From Myxococcaceae bacterium (lineage in GTDB: Bacteria > Myxococcota > Myxococcia > Myxococcales > Myxococcaceae), in the NCBI GenBank assembly GCA_016793095.1, contig JAEUJQ010000072.1, forward strand, positions 42,200 through 106,199: a stretch of 64,000 bases of DNA, read 5' to 3'. Shown piece after piece: positions 8,940 to 17,930 of the stretch (its first letter is position 1; each line of letters begins with the position of its first letter). The position numbers were made by a program, and so were the translations under genes. Under the pieces are notes generated by a model, which had not been told where the DNA came from, did no database searches, and was given only the letters and a program-made list of their open reading frames with translations.

Positions 8940-9305
8940 TCACGCGGGCTGCACGAAGTTGAGCCGGTAGCCGTCGGGGTCGGTGACGATGAGGTCGCGT
9001 GTGTGCCACGGCTGAACTTCTGGGCCCTGCACCGGCGCGTTGAGGGCCTTCGCCCGCTCGGCCAGCACCTGCACGTCAGTGCCGGTGGTGAAGCACAGCA
9101 GCACGCCCCAGCCGCGCTTGCCCTCGAGGCGGACCCCGGTGGGTGTCGCCACCAGCAGCACGTCACCGCTGTCTTGCCAGCGCAGGTGAATGAAGGCGCC
9201 ATCAGCGCCGACCCGCGTGAAGCCCAGGGCTTCGTAGAACGCCGCCGACGCCTTCTGGTCGAGCACCAGGAGCTTGGTGAAGGCCTTCAGGGGAGCCTCG
9301 CTCAT
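8940..9305 (-). CDS. VOC/glyoxalase-fold protein
   Basis: A 121-residue single-domain protein of the vicinal oxygen chelate superfamily. It has the typical paired beta-alpha-beta-beta-beta pattern: KLLVLDQKASAAFYEALGF, then GVLLCFTTGTDVQVLAERAK, ending with LIVTDPDGYRLNFVQPA. The last is the classic DPDGN-like closing motif, with Tyr in place of Asn. The ATG at 9305 gives the normal domain start. Members include glyoxalases, dioxygenases and resistance proteins, so the reaction cannot be told. It is divergent from the cytochrome c peroxidase gene. Confidence 0.85.
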   Translation of the reverse strand: MSEAPLKAFTKLLVLDQKASAAFYEALGFTRVGADGAFIHLRWQDSGDVLLVATPTGVRLEGKRGWGVLLCFTTGTDVQVLAERAKALNAPVQGPEVQPWHTRDLIVTDPDGYRLNFVQPA

Positions 9306-9441
9306 GAGTCGCCCCATACCGGGCCATGTCCTCGCGCGCCATCACCCACCCCCCAGGGCCTGTCCCCCTGCCGGAAAAACGGCTGGCGGGCGACTGAGTC
9401 AGGGTTTAGACACCGTCCAGACCTTAGCCCCTGGAGTTCCA

Positions 9442-10458
9442 ATGCGTCTCGTCGTCGTCGCCGTCACCCTCCTCGCAGCTGCCGCACGGGCCGACGCCCA
9501 GCTCGACACGGCGAAGGCCACCTTCAAGCCGCTGCCCGCGCAGTACGACTCGAAGGACAACCCCATCACGAAGGAGAAGGTCGAGCTGGGCAAGCTGCTC
9601 TACTTCGACAAGCGGCTGTCGAAGAACCACGACGTCGCGTGCGCGAGCTGCCACGACCTCGCGAAGTACGGCGTGGACGGCGAGCAGTTCTCGACGGGCC
9701 ACAAGAAGCAGAAGGGTGGCCGCAACGCGCCCACCGTCTTCAACGCGGGCAACCACATCGCGCAGTTCTGGGACGGCCGCGCGGCGACGCTGGAGGACCA
9801 GGCGAAGGGCCCGGTGCTGAACCCCGTCGAGATGGCGCTGCCCGACGCGGCGGCGGTCGAGAAGACGCTCAAGTCGATTCCCGGCTACGCGCCCCTGTTC
9901 GCGAAGGCCTTCGGCGGCGAGAAGGACGCGGCCGTCACCTTCGACAACATGGCGAAGGCCATCGGCGCGTTCGAGCGCACGCTCACCACGCCGGGCAAGT
10001 TCGACAAGTACCTGGGCGGTGACGAGAAGGCGCTGAGCGACGCCGAGAAGAAGGGAATGCAGGCGTTCATCAACGCGGGCTGCGTCTCGTGCCACATGGG
10101 CGAGGGCCTGGGCGGTGCGATGTACCAGAAGCTCGGCCTCGTGAAGCCGGTGCCCGACCTGAAGGACACGGGCCGCTTCGAGGTGACGAAGAAGGACGCC
10201 GACAAGTTCTTCTTCCGCGTGCCCTCGCTGCGCAACGTGGCGAAGACGGCGCCGTACCTGCACGACGGCACGGTGAAGACGCTGCCCGAGGCGGTGACGT
10301 TCATGGCGAAGCACCAGCTCGGCAAGGAGCTGAAGAAGGAGGAGGTCGACTCCATCGTCACCTTCCTCAACGCCCTCACGGGCGAGCTGCCGAAGGGCCT
10401 CGAGGCTCCGAAGCCGCTGGCGAGCGGCAAGGACACGCCGAAGCCGGACCCGACGTAA
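9442..10458 (+). CDS. di-heme cytochrome c peroxidase (MauG/CcpA family)
   Basis: A 338-residue periplasmic protein with a cleavable signal peptide (cut near ARADA). Two c-type heme sites are visible, CASCH at 67-71 and CVSCH at 214-218. Family motifs include LGKLLYFDKRLSKN, GGRNAPTVFNA, FWDGRAATLEDQAKGPV and PSLRNVAKTAPYLHDG. It reduces hydrogen peroxide with electrons from a small cytochrome or copper protein. The C-terminus is Lys/Pro-rich. I place the start at the ATG at 9442, where the signal peptide begins; the frame is open upstream to 9274. The catalytic class is certain, the physiological donor unknown. Confidence 0.95.
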   Translation: MRLVVVAVTLLAAAARADAQLDTAKATFKPLPAQYDSKDNPITKEKVELGKLLYFDKRLSKNHDVACASCHDLAKYGVDGEQFSTGHKKQKGGRNAPTVFNAGNHIAQFWDGRAATLEDQAKGPVLNPVEMALPDAAAVEKTLKSIPGYAPLFAKAFGGEKDAAVTFDNMAKAIGAFERTLTTPGKFDKYLGGDEKALSDAEKKGMQAFINAGCVSCHMGEGLGGAMYQKLGLVKPVPDLKDTGRFEVTKKDADKFFFRVPSLRNVAKTAPYLHDGTVKTLPEAVTFMAKHQLGKELKKEEVDSIVTFLNALTGELPKGLEAPKPLASGKDTPKPDPT

Positions 10459-10508
10459 GAACGCAGCTCGCTTCGAACTCACCTGAAGCGGTCGAGTTGT
10501 TTCCTGAT

Positions 10509-10550
10509 GGTCGCCGCGGCGAGGGAGACCGATTCGAGTGGGCGGTGGGG
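10509..10550 (+). repeat. divergent copy of the 42-bp intergenic repeat
   Basis: This segment, just before the Cys-rich lipoprotein gene at 10553, resembles the perfect 42-bp duplicate at 43355 and 43452. Shared blocks are GGTCGC-GCGGCGA-GGAGA-CGA-TCGAGTG-GCGG with scattered substitutions. In both places the element sits within about 110 bases upstream of a gene for an exported protein. Confidence 0.5.
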
Positions 10551-10552
10551 TG

Positions 10553-10843
10553 GTGAAGGTCTTCGGCCTGTCGGTGGTGTTGCTGGTGGCGTGCGAGAAG
10601 TCGCCCGCGCCAGTGCAGCTGCCGACGGGCCGTATGCTGTCCGGGCTGAGCCGCTGCGACGCCGACCAGCGCTGCCCAGACGCGGGCACCTGCTTCGTGT
10701 CGCTGTTCGACAAGGCGCCGACGTGCACCGGCGAGGGCAAGACGCCCTGTGACGTCATGCAGTGCGACGCGCCAGCCACGTGCCGGTGCCTCGAGACGCT
10801 TCCGAGGCAGTGCGGGTGCGGCATCACCTACCGCGCGAAGTAG
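10553..10843 (+). CDS. small Cys-rich lipoprotein (paralogue 1)
   Basis: A 96-residue lipoprotein from a GTG start, with lipobox LLVAC. The mature part has ten cysteines, in order including SRCDADQRCPDAGTCF, CTGEGKTPCDVMQCD, ATCRCLETLP and CGCG. It is clearly related to the next gene: both share the Cys spacing, PDAG(T/S)CF, C(D)V(M/I)xCDAPA and a CGCG ending. It is probably a disulfide-stabilised surface or periplasmic protein. It follows the cytochrome c peroxidase gene on the same strand. Function unknown. Confidence 0.8.
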   Translation: MKVFGLSVVLLVACEKSPAPVQLPTGRMLSGLSRCDADQRCPDAGTCFVSLFDKAPTCTGEGKTPCDVMQCDAPATCRCLETLPRQCGCGITYRAK

Positions 10844-10886
10844 CCCACCTTGCTCCGCGAGCACATGGCAGCCCAGACTTCGCGTG

Positions 10887-11189
10887 ATGCGCCTGCGGAC
10901 CGCCATCCTGCTCTGGTCTCTCTCGTCCTGCGGGCAGGCCTCTTCGTTCGCACGGGAGCCGGCGCCTCCGACGGGGCGCGTGCAGCCGGGCCTCGAGCGG
11001 TGCTCCAACCAGACGTGCGCCCCAGACGCCGGCTCATGCTTCACGTGGCGGACCGGCGAGCAGTACTGCACGGGCGCCAACGACCGCAGCGCGTGCGACG
11101 TCATCGCGTGCGACGCGCCGGCGCGGTGTCTGTGCCTCCTCTCGTTGCCACCACAGTGCGGCTGCGGCGCCGCTTCGGGGGACCGCTGA
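10887..11189 (+). CDS. small Cys-rich lipoprotein (paralogue 2)
   Basis: A 100-residue lipoprotein (lipobox SLSSC) starting at the ATG at 10887. It is a tandem paralogue of the preceding gene, with the same motif order: GRVQPGLERC, CAPDAGSCF, SACDVIACDAPARCLC and QCGCG. The 43-base gap suggests one transcript arising from a local duplication. The pair resembles no characterised family known to me. The cysteine-rich architecture and export signal are the only functional clues. Confidence 0.78.
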   Translation: MRLRTAILLWSLSSCGQASSFAREPAPPTGRVQPGLERCSNQTCAPDAGSCFTWRTGEQYCTGANDRSACDVIACDAPARCLCLLSLPPQCGCGAASGDR

Positions 11190-11224
11190 CGATTCACGGG
11201 CGACGTCGACCTTCGCGCCGAGCG

Positions 11225-11455
11225 CTACCAGCTCCCTGAGCTCCCGTGCCCGGAGCTGCTTCCTCCGTCGAAGCTCGAGCTCGATGAAGAGTCGGAGACC
11301 CGCCTGAGTCCGAGTGTGATGAGAGCCTGGCGGTGTGCGTCGAGCGGTTGGTCTTCCCGCAGTGGACGCATCCAAGCGACCAGTCCTTCGCTGTACTCGG
11401 TCGCGCGCTCGAGCTCCCGGCTGCTGGAGGAGGCCGTCTTGAAGTGGATCGACAT
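11225..11455 (-). CDS. small hypothetical protein
   Basis: A possible 76-residue protein with an amphipathic N-terminal half (MSIHFKTASSSSRELERATE) and a Ser/Gly-rich tail ending GHGSSGSW. A GGATGAAGGG purine-rich sequence precedes the ATG. Codon use is less G+C-biased than its neighbours, so it may be recently acquired or spurious. It sits alone in the 490-base gap between the Cys-rich pair and the oxidoreductase gene; the remaining 11456-11678 shows nothing I can support. No family recognised. Confidence 0.4.
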   Translation of the reverse strand: MSIHFKTASSSSRELERATEYSEGLVAWMRPLREDQPLDAHRQALITLGLRRVSDSSSSSSFDGGSSSGHGSSGSW

Positions 11456-11678
11456 CCCTTCATCCTGGACCTGCGCTCACCGCTCATCCAGCGCTGCTCA
11501 CAACCTGCCCGGGTCGCTTCGACATCGAAGGCACGGCCGCGAAGGGAGGACGAGTGCGCCGACCCCCTTGCGCACTGTCGCGCCACTTCGACGCCGACGG
11601 CGGCTCCGGCCTCGTCAGGCACCCGGGCGCGCGCCTCATCGTTGAGTGCGCACGCGGCTGCGGTCGCTTCGCTGACCG

Positions 11679-13265
11679 TCACGCGCGCTTGAGCATGTCC
11701 ATCACCGGCCCGGGGCCCAGCAGGGCGCCCGCGGTGATGAGGCCGCCCAGCGCCCCGCCCGCGACCCCGCACGTCGCGAGGTCGGCCCCGGTGAGCAACA
11801 ACCCCGGCAGCGGCGTCTTCGCGCGCAGGGGCAGCTCGTAGCGCCCGGGTGTGTGGTCGAGGCCGTACAGCTCTCCGCGCGGGTGCGAGGCGAAGCGCGC
11901 GGTCGTCAGCGGCGTCGACAGCTCCGCCACGTCGACGCGCCCCTTGAGCTGCGGCAGCCGCTTGAACAACACCTCGAGCATGCGCTCGGTCCACCGCGCC
12001 TTCACCGCGTCGTACTCCGCGCCGCGCTTGCGCCACTTCGTGCCCTGCCACTTCGAGAACCACTCCCACTTCGCCATCGTGATGGCGTCGATGGTGGCGC
12101 GGCCGGGGAAGCGCCGCGCGAAGTCCGGGTCCTTCGCCGAGGGGAACGAGAGGTACATCATCGGGAACGGCGCCTCAGGGTCGGCCTCGAAGCGCGCCAC
12201 GTTCTCGTCGTGCTTCTCGTCTGGGTACAGCCAGAGGTTGGTGCCGGTGAGGCCCAGCTCGGCGTCGGTCGACTTGAAGCCCAGGTACAGGCACACGTAG
12301 CTCACCGACGGCGGAACGCTCGAGAGCGCCTTCGTCCACGCCGCCGGGCGGTGCGCCTCGGGCACGAGCCTGCCGAAGGTGTTCGCCACGCCCGCGTCGC
12401 TGATGACGAGCGGCGCGCGCTGCTCGCTCCCGTCCGCCAGCCGCACGCCCACCGCGATGCCCTGCTCGACGATGACGGACTCCACCTCGGCGTTGGTGGC
12501 GAGGTGGCCGCCGTGCTCTTCGATGAGGGGCGCGATGCCTGCGGCGATGACCGACGCGCCGCCCACCGGGTAGTACCCACCGCCCAGGTAGTGCGCGACC
12601 AGCGACGCGTGCATGGCGAAGCTCGAGCGCGAGGGCGGCAGGCCGTAGTCGCCGTACTGCCCCGTCAGCACCGCGAGGAGCTCCTCGTTCTTCGTCAGCT
12701 CGAGCAGCACGTCACGCGTCGTGCGCGCGGCGAGCTCGGCGTACCCACGCTTCGCCAGCGGCGCGGCCACGGCCGACACGAGCGACGGCAGCCCGCGCGT
12801 CATGAAGAACATCGAGCCCTTCTTCGCCGTCGACTTCACCAGCTCGACGTACTTCGCGATGGCGCCCTTCTCGGCGGGGAAGGCCTTGCCCAGCGTCTCG
12901 ATGAAGTTCTGCGTGCCGGCGACGAGGTCGTAGCCGCGCGCGCCCAGCTCCACGCGGTCGTACACCTCGGGCAGCTTCGCCCAGCGGATGCGCCCGTCGG
13001 ACAGCTTGTCGAACACCGAGCGCAGGGCGCCGTGCTCGCCCACCTGGCCGATGTAGTGCACCCCGACGTCCCACTCGTAGCCGGGCCGGGTGAAGGTGTG
13101 CGTGTAGCCGCCGATGCGGTAGTGGCGCTCGAGCACCAGCACGCGCTTCTTCCCGTGCCGCGAGAGCATCGCCGCGACGGTGAGCCCACCGATGCCCGAG
13201 CCGATGACGATGGCGTCGAAGCGCCCCGAGGGTGGCTGCTGCTTGTACGAGTGGCCGAGGTGCAT
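11679..13265 (-). CDS. CrtI/CrtISO-type FAD-dependent oxidoreductase
   Basis: A 528-residue flavoprotein of the phytoene desaturase/carotenoid isomerase/retinol saturase group. It begins with a Rossmann motif, AIVIGSGIGGLTVAAML, then VLVLERHYRIGGYTHTF. A second FAD-contact segment near the C-terminus reads PGLLLTGADLATCGVAGGA. Length and motif order fit all-trans-retinol 13,14-reductase-like enzymes as well as CrtISO. The ATG at 13265 is chosen because the upstream part of the frame overlaps the divergent peptidase gene. The substrate is probably a polyene or carotenoid. A carotenoid-hydratase-like gene lies in the window at 55.1 kb but is unlinked. Confidence 0.88.
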   Translation of the reverse strand: MHLGHSYKQQPPSGRFDAIVIGSGIGGLTVAAMLSRHGKKRVLVLERHYRIGGYTHTFTRPGYEWDVGVHYIGQVGEHGALRSVFDKLSDGRIRWAKLPEVYDRVELGARGYDLVAGTQNFIETLGKAFPAEKGAIAKYVELVKSTAKKGSMFFMTRGLPSLVSAVAAPLAKRGYAELAARTTRDVLLELTKNEELLAVLTGQYGDYGLPPSRSSFAMHASLVAHYLGGGYYPVGGASVIAAGIAPLIEEHGGHLATNAEVESVIVEQGIAVGVRLADGSEQRAPLVISDAGVANTFGRLVPEAHRPAAWTKALSSVPPSVSYVCLYLGFKSTDAELGLTGTNLWLYPDEKHDENVARFEADPEAPFPMMYLSFPSAKDPDFARRFPGRATIDAITMAKWEWFSKWQGTKWRKRGAEYDAVKARWTERMLEVLFKRLPQLKGRVDVAELSTPLTTARFASHPRGELYGLDHTPGRYELPLRAKTPLPGLLLTGADLATCGVAGGALGGLITAGALLGPGPVMDMLKRA

Positions 13266-13368
13266 GCGCGAGGCGTAGCGCCCGGGCCACGCCGAGTCGA
13301 CCCCAGCCTCGTCGTCGCACGTGACTCGGCGCCTCGCCGTACGGTGCCCGGGTGGTACAGTCGCGGTG

Positions 13369-14835
13369 ATGGCGCAAGGCGGCGACCAGCGGGCCCGGGT
13401 GGCCCAGCGGATGAAGGAGCGCGCGCTCCTGCTCTCCACCAGCACCTTGTTGTCATGGGACGAAGCGACCGGCATGCCCCGCGCCGGCGCGCGACATCGG
13501 GCCGAGCAGCAGGCGCAGCTCCTCGGGCTCGCGAGGGACCTCGCCGCTGACCCGCAGCTGGGTGAGTGGCTCGCCGCGTGTTCGGAGGACTTCGACGTGC
13601 GGCGGTGGAAGCGCCTGCACCAGCGGGCCTCGCGCGTCCCGCGGCGCCTCGTGGAGTCGCTGGCGAAGACGTGCACCCTCGCCCGTGAGGCGTGGGCGTC
13701 GGCGCGCGACGCCAACGACGGGCGCGTCTTCAAGTCGCAGCTCGCGCGTGTGGTGGCGCTCAAGCGCGAAGAGTCCGACGCGCTCGCGAACGGAGGAGAC
13801 CGCTACGAGGCGCTGCTCGACGAGTACGAGCCCTTCGTCTCGGCGGCGACGACCGAGGGCCTCGTCGAGGCGGTCGCGCACGAGCTGCTTCGGCGCGCGA
13901 CGGCCTGGGAGTGCGGTGCGCCGGAGAAGCTGCCGGGGCCGGTCGCCGAGGCCGCGCAGCTCTCCTTGTGCACGATGGTCGCCCGGGCGGTCGGGTTCTC
14001 GGAGCGCCGTGGCCGCATCGACACCGGCTCGTACGGCAGCTCGGTGGCGGTGGGGCCCGGCGACGTGCGCGTGACGGTGCGCCTCTCGAAGCTCGACGCG
14101 ACGGGTCCGGTGCTGCGGCTGCTCCATGAGCTCGGCCACTGGTTCACCGACGATGGCGCGCCAGAGAACAGCTGGGGCACCCCGCGGGGCGAGGTGGCCT
14201 CGCACTCGCTGCACGAGTCGCAGGCGCGCTTCTTCGAGAACCACCTGGGCCGCAGCGACGCCTTCTGGGACTGGTTGTGGCCGAAGGCGAAGGCCGCGTG
14301 GGCGCCTCACTTCGACGCGTCGTCGGCGCTCGCGCTGCGCAAGCACGTGAAGTGGGTGCACCGCGGCCTCATGCGGGGCTGGGCAGATGAGGTGACGTCG
14401 GACCTGCACGTGGTGCTGCGCATGCGGCTCGAGCGCGCCCTCATCTCGGGGAAGCTCGAGGTGGACGACCTGCCCGGGGCGTGGAGCGACGCGTCGGCCT
14501 ACTGGTTCGGCACGCGCCCGAAGAACGACCTCGAAGGGTGGCTCCAGGACGGCCATTGGAGCGCTGGACGCTTCGGCTACTTCCCCACGTACACCCTGGG
14601 CAACCTGGCGGCGGCGCAGTTCGCCGAGACGCTCAAGCGTGAGCGGCCGGACTGCGAGCATGAGGTGGCCCGCGGAGACTTCTCGCACGTCGTGTCCTGG
14701 CTCAAGGGGCGCATCCACACCCATGGCGGCGAGGGGAATGTCTTCGAGCGCGTGCAGGCAGTGACAGGGCGGGCGTTGACGGCCGAGGCGTTCCTGCGGC
14801 ACCTCGATGCGCGCTACGGCAGCCTGCGGCGCTGA
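13369..14835 (+). CDS. M32 family carboxypeptidase (Taq-like)
   Basis: A 488-residue cytosolic zinc carboxypeptidase of peptidase family M32, at the usual length. The N-terminal helix has LLSWDEATGMPRAG, matching the family LxWDxxTxMP signature. The zinc site is HELGH (253-257), followed by HESQARFFEN near 282, which supplies the third ligand. A C-terminal RFGYFPTYTLGNLAA segment matches the family YFPTYxLG motif. The ATG at 13369 is preferred over an upstream GTG because it gives the family N-terminus. It removes C-terminal residues from peptides. Divergent from the CrtI-type gene; 14836-15117 holds no supported gene. Confidence 0.93.
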   Translation: MAQGGDQRARVAQRMKERALLLSTSTLLSWDEATGMPRAGARHRAEQQAQLLGLARDLAADPQLGEWLAACSEDFDVRRWKRLHQRASRVPRRLVESLAKTCTLAREAWASARDANDGRVFKSQLARVVALKREESDALANGGDRYEALLDEYEPFVSAATTEGLVEAVAHELLRRATAWECGAPEKLPGPVAEAAQLSLCTMVARAVGFSERRGRIDTGSYGSSVAVGPGDVRVTVRLSKLDATGPVLRLLHELGHWFTDDGAPENSWGTPRGEVASHSLHESQARFFENHLGRSDAFWDWLWPKAKAAWAPHFDASSALALRKHVKWVHRGLMRGWADEVTSDLHVVLRMRLERALISGKLEVDDLPGAWSDASAYWFGTRPKNDLEGWLQDGHWSAGRFGYFPTYTLGNLAAAQFAETLKRERPDCEHEVARGDFSHVVSWLKGRIHTHGGEGNVFERVQAVTGRALTAEAFLRHLDARYGSLRR

Positions 14836-15117
14836 GGACCCGAGGGCCCGGCGCACCGGGGCCAACTCCAGGCTCTCCAGCGCGCTCGAGGTGGAGACGG
14901 GCGCGAAGCCGCCGCTGCCGAGCATCACGTTGCGCGCCTGGGGCCGGTGTCGTCCCGGTGTGACGGGGCACGAAGCGCGGAGTCCTCACCTTCGTGTTCG
15001 AGGCGTTCCGTGAGGCCTGGAGCGGGCCGGGGACGATTCTGCGCGCGGGCAGTCACCTGGTCCGGCAGGCTGCGGCCCGAATCGTCCGGCCTCCCCGCCG
15101 GCTCGCACGGAGCGACC

Positions 15118-15498
15118 ATGAACCCACTCGAGAAGACGCTGTCGCAGCCCTTTGACGCCGTGCTCGCCCGCGTGCCTGAGGCCCTCAAGGTCGAAGGCTT
15201 CGGTGTGCTCACCAGCATCGACGTGAAGGACACGCTCAAGAAGAAGATCGACGTCGACTTCCGCCGCTACACCATCCTCGGGGCGTGCAACCCGAAGTAC
15301 GCGCACCAGGCGCTCTCGATGTCGCTCGACGTCGGCACGCTGCTGCCGTGCAACGTCGTCGTCTACGAGGACGCAGCCGGCACCGTGGTGCGGGCAGTCG
15401 ACCCGCTGCGCTCCATCGGCGCCCTCGACGACGACCGCTTCCTCGCGGTCGCGAAGGAGGTCCGCGGCAAGCTCGAGCGCGTCATCGCGAGCCTCTGA
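15118..15498 (+). CDS. DUF302 domain protein
   Basis: A 126-residue single-domain DUF302 protein. The family pattern is visible as KVEGFGVLTSIDVKDTLKKK, then ILGACNPKYAHQAL and LPCNVVVYEDAAGTVV. The conserved ACNP Cys and the LLPCNVVV strand are both present. DUF302 proteins are small cytosolic proteins of unknown function, often near redox or metal genes. Its stop lies two bases before the GTG of the SMI1-type gene, so the two are probably one operon. Confidence 0.92.
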   Translation: MNPLEKTLSQPFDAVLARVPEALKVEGFGVLTSIDVKDTLKKKIDVDFRRYTILGACNPKYAHQALSMSLDVGTLLPCNVVVYEDAAGTVVRAVDPLRSIGALDDDRFLAVAKEVRGKLERVIASL

Positions 15499-15500
15499 CC

Positions 15501-16163
15501 GTGGCGAAGAGGCCCGGAGCGGCTTTGACGGCGGCCGTCGACGTGCGCGGTGCCTGGGCCCGCCTCGAGGCGTGGTTCGCCGCGCACCGCCCCGACCTCG
15601 ACCTCACGCTACGCCCACCCGCGACCGCGAAGGCCATCGCCGCGGCCGAGAAGAAGCTGGGCGTCGCGTTGCCGGCGGACTTCCGTGAGTCCCTGCTCGT
15701 GCACGACGGCCAGGAGAACCACCCCGGCGTGCGCATCATTCCCTACGCCATGCGCCTCGGGTCGCTTGCGAGCCTGACCGCATGCTGGAAGGACGACCGC
15801 GCGCTCTTCGACGAGCACGAGATGCGTGAGCGCCTCGAGTGGCTCGACGACGGCCGGCGCGTGCGCCAGGTCCACCAGCACCCGAAGCACGTCCCCATCG
15901 CCGGGAGTCCCTTCTGGGACTACGACCGGCTGCTGCTCGATTTCGCGCCCGGCCCCCGCGGCACGGCGGGGCAGGTCATCGCGCGCGACGACGTCGAGGT
16001 CGTCTTCGTCTGCCGCTCGTTCGGCGAGCTGCTCGACAAGACGGCGCGAGGCCTCGAGGTCGGCGCCATCACCGTCGAGAAGTCCACGGACGAGAGCCGA
16101 CTCGTCTACCGCGCTGCGAAGTCGAAGAAGCCCGTCCGCCCAGACGTCTTCTTCTCGCGTTGA
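15501..16163 (+). CDS. SMI1/KNR4 family protein
   Basis: A 220-residue protein starting at GTG 15501, two bases after the DUF302 stop. It contains the SMI1/KNR4 signature: paired helices around AAEKKLGVALPADFRESLLVHDGQE, a GSLASLTACWKDDR segment, and an FWDYDRLLLDFAPGPRG strand with the conserved DFxPG-like motif. In bacteria this superfamily often supplies immunity to contact-dependent or polymorphic toxins. No toxin gene is adjacent, so a housekeeping role is equally possible. Confidence 0.88.
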   Translation: MAKRPGAALTAAVDVRGAWARLEAWFAAHRPDLDLTLRPPATAKAIAAAEKKLGVALPADFRESLLVHDGQENHPGVRIIPYAMRLGSLASLTACWKDDRALFDEHEMRERLEWLDDGRRVRQVHQHPKHVPIAGSPFWDYDRLLLDFAPGPRGTAGQVIARDDVEVVFVCRSFGELLDKTARGLEVGAITVEKSTDESRLVYRAAKSKKPVRPDVFFSR

Positions 16164-16166
16164 CGC

Positions 16167-17918
16167 TCACCGCGGCACGAGCACGAGCGACGACTGCGCA
16201 GGCAGCTCGACGTCGAGCACGCCACCCGCGCCCACGGTGAGCGCCGGCCCCGGCACCAGCGCGTTCGCGAGCAGCGTGCCCGCTGGCCGGGACGTCGTGA
16301 GGCGGGTGCGCGAGCCGTGGCGGCCGTTCGTGTTGAGCACCACCAGCGCGTACGCCTCGCCTGCGTCGCCGCCCGTGCGCTCGAAGGCGAACAAGCCGGC
16401 GTCGCTCTCCTCCTGCGTGTTGCCGGTGGCGAACACCACGCGGGTGTCTCCGCGCCGCAGCGCCACGTGCTGCTTGCGCACCGCCGTCAGCGCCGCCAGG
16501 TGCTGCCACGTCTCGCCGCTCGCGTCGAAGCCCGTCGTCCACAGCACCTCCCGGTTCGCCGGGTCGTTGCCACCCGCGAAGTCGTACTCGGTGCCGTAGT
16601 AGACGCAGGGGAGCCCCTCTTCGGTCAGCAGCAGGGTGAGCGCGTTGCGCAGCGCCTTCGCGTCACCGCGCGCGTTGGAGAGGAAGCGCGCGGTGTCGTG
16701 GTTGTCGATGAAGTTCACCGGCACCTTCGCCGGCGCCAGGCCGATGCCGTTGGGCTGGGGCGTCGAGCTCCAGTTCTTCGCGCGCTGCGCCCACATCCAC
16801 GCAATCTGGTTGGTGCCCCGCTGCTTGCTCGCGTCGTGCGCCTTCTCGAAGACGTCGGCGTACACCACGTACTTCTGCGAGAAGTTGAAGACCGAGTCGA
16901 GCTCGCCCGGCCGCGTGAAGCTGCCGAGCAGCTCGTCGCGCCCGTCGAAGGCCTCGCCGAACATCAGGAAGCGGTGCTTGCCCTGCGCCGCGAGCCGCTC
17001 CCGCACCGCCGGCGCGAAGTGCTGCCAGAAGCCGTGCTCGACGTGCTTCACCGTGTCGATGCGGAAGCCGTCGAGGTCCACCCACTCGGCCCAGCGCGCG
17101 TACGCGTCCACCATCGCCTCGCGCACGGCGGGCAGCTCGGTCGCCACGTCTTTCAGGCCGCCGGGGAAGTCGCCGAGCAGCAGCTGGTCTGGCTGCTCGT
17201 AGTCCAGGGTGCGGCCGAGCCCATGGTAGGCGTCGGCGGCGCCCAGCACGTCCGGCTTCGGTCGCTGCCGGTAGATGTCGGGCACGTCGAAGAAGGTGAT
17301 GGGCGCGCGGCCCGCCACCCCGAGCGAGGTGAAGACCTGCACTCCGCGCGGGTCGTAGTCCGGGTCGAACTCCGTGGAGCGCGTCACCGGTGACGTGCCG
17401 CCCGAGCCGCCGATGTACACGTCGGGCTTCCCGTTCAGGTTCTGGTCGTAGAAGAAGACCTGCCCCATGTGGTTGGTGACGATGTCGAGCACCACCTTCA
17501 TCTTCCGGTCGTGCGCCGCCTTCACCAGGCTGCGCAGCTCGGACACGTCGCCGAAGTGCGGGTTGGGCTCCGTGAGGTCCTGCGCCCAGTAGCCGTGGTA
17601 GGCGTCGAAGTCGGCGTCGGTCTCGACGTTGCGGACGGCAGGCGAAATCCACAGCGTCGTCACGCCGAGCCGCTCGAAGTAGTCGAGGTGGTTCTCGAGG
17701 CCGCGCCAGTCGCCGCCCTGGAAGCGCGCGAGGTGTCCAGCCTGCACGCCGTAGTCGTTGTTCACGTCGCCGTTCGCGAAGCGGTCGACGAGCACCTGGT
17801 AGATGACCTCGTCGCGCCAGTCGTCGACGTGCGTGGTGAGGGGCACCGGCTGCGCGTCGGGCGGCGGCGCGAGGCAGGCCGAGCAGAGGACGAAGGCGGC
17901 AGAGAGCAGGAAGCGCAT
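16167..17918 (-). CDS. GH13 alpha-amylase family lipoprotein
   Basis: A 583-residue exported enzyme with a signal peptide and possible lipobox (LCSAC). The GH13 barrel carries all four conserved regions: DIVTNH (I), GFRIDTVKH with the nucleophile Asp (II), MFGEAFD with the acid/base Glu (III) and FIDNHD (IV). The opening VIYQVLVDRFANGD is typical of extracellular alpha-amylases and cyclomaltodextrin-type enzymes. The C-terminal 90 residues form the usual beta domain. It hydrolyses alpha-1,4-glucan. It follows the porin gene by 12 bases and is the last gene of the starch operon. Confidence 0.94.
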   Translation of the reverse strand: MRFLLSAAFVLCSACLAPPPDAQPVPLTTHVDDWRDEVIYQVLVDRFANGDVNNDYGVQAGHLARFQGGDWRGLENHLDYFERLGVTTLWISPAVRNVETDADFDAYHGYWAQDLTEPNPHFGDVSELRSLVKAAHDRKMKVVLDIVTNHMGQVFFYDQNLNGKPDVYIGGSGGTSPVTRSTEFDPDYDPRGVQVFTSLGVAGRAPITFFDVPDIYRQRPKPDVLGAADAYHGLGRTLDYEQPDQLLLGDFPGGLKDVATELPAVREAMVDAYARWAEWVDLDGFRIDTVKHVEHGFWQHFAPAVRERLAAQGKHRFLMFGEAFDGRDELLGSFTRPGELDSVFNFSQKYVVYADVFEKAHDASKQRGTNQIAWMWAQRAKNWSSTPQPNGIGLAPAKVPVNFIDNHDTARFLSNARGDAKALRNALTLLLTEEGLPCVYYGTEYDFAGGNDPANREVLWTTGFDASGETWQHLAALTAVRKQHVALRRGDTRVVFATGNTQEESDAGLFAFERTGGDAGEAYALVVLNTNGRHGSRTRLTTSRPAGTLLANALVPGPALTVGAGGVLDVELPAQSSLVLVPR

Positions 17919-17930
17919 GGTGAGGTCTCC

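Noticed and set aside
9424..10827. A 467-codon minus-strand open frame opposite the cytochrome c peroxidase gene
   Set aside because: The plus strand encodes a clear di-heme protein with both CxxCH sites; the antisense frame is a compositional shadow.
13453..14928. A 491-codon minus-strand open frame opposite the M32 gene
   Set aside because: The plus strand carries a complete M32 peptidase with an HELGH site; the antisense translation is Arg/Val/His-rich with no motif. The short GSGGFAPVSTSSALESLELA stretch at its start is not enough to call a gene.
15501..16163. Immunity gene of a contact-dependent toxin system
   Set aside because: SMI1/KNR4 proteins can be immunity proteins, but the neighbours are DUF302 and an amylase; no toxin or Rhs/CdiA-like gene is present.
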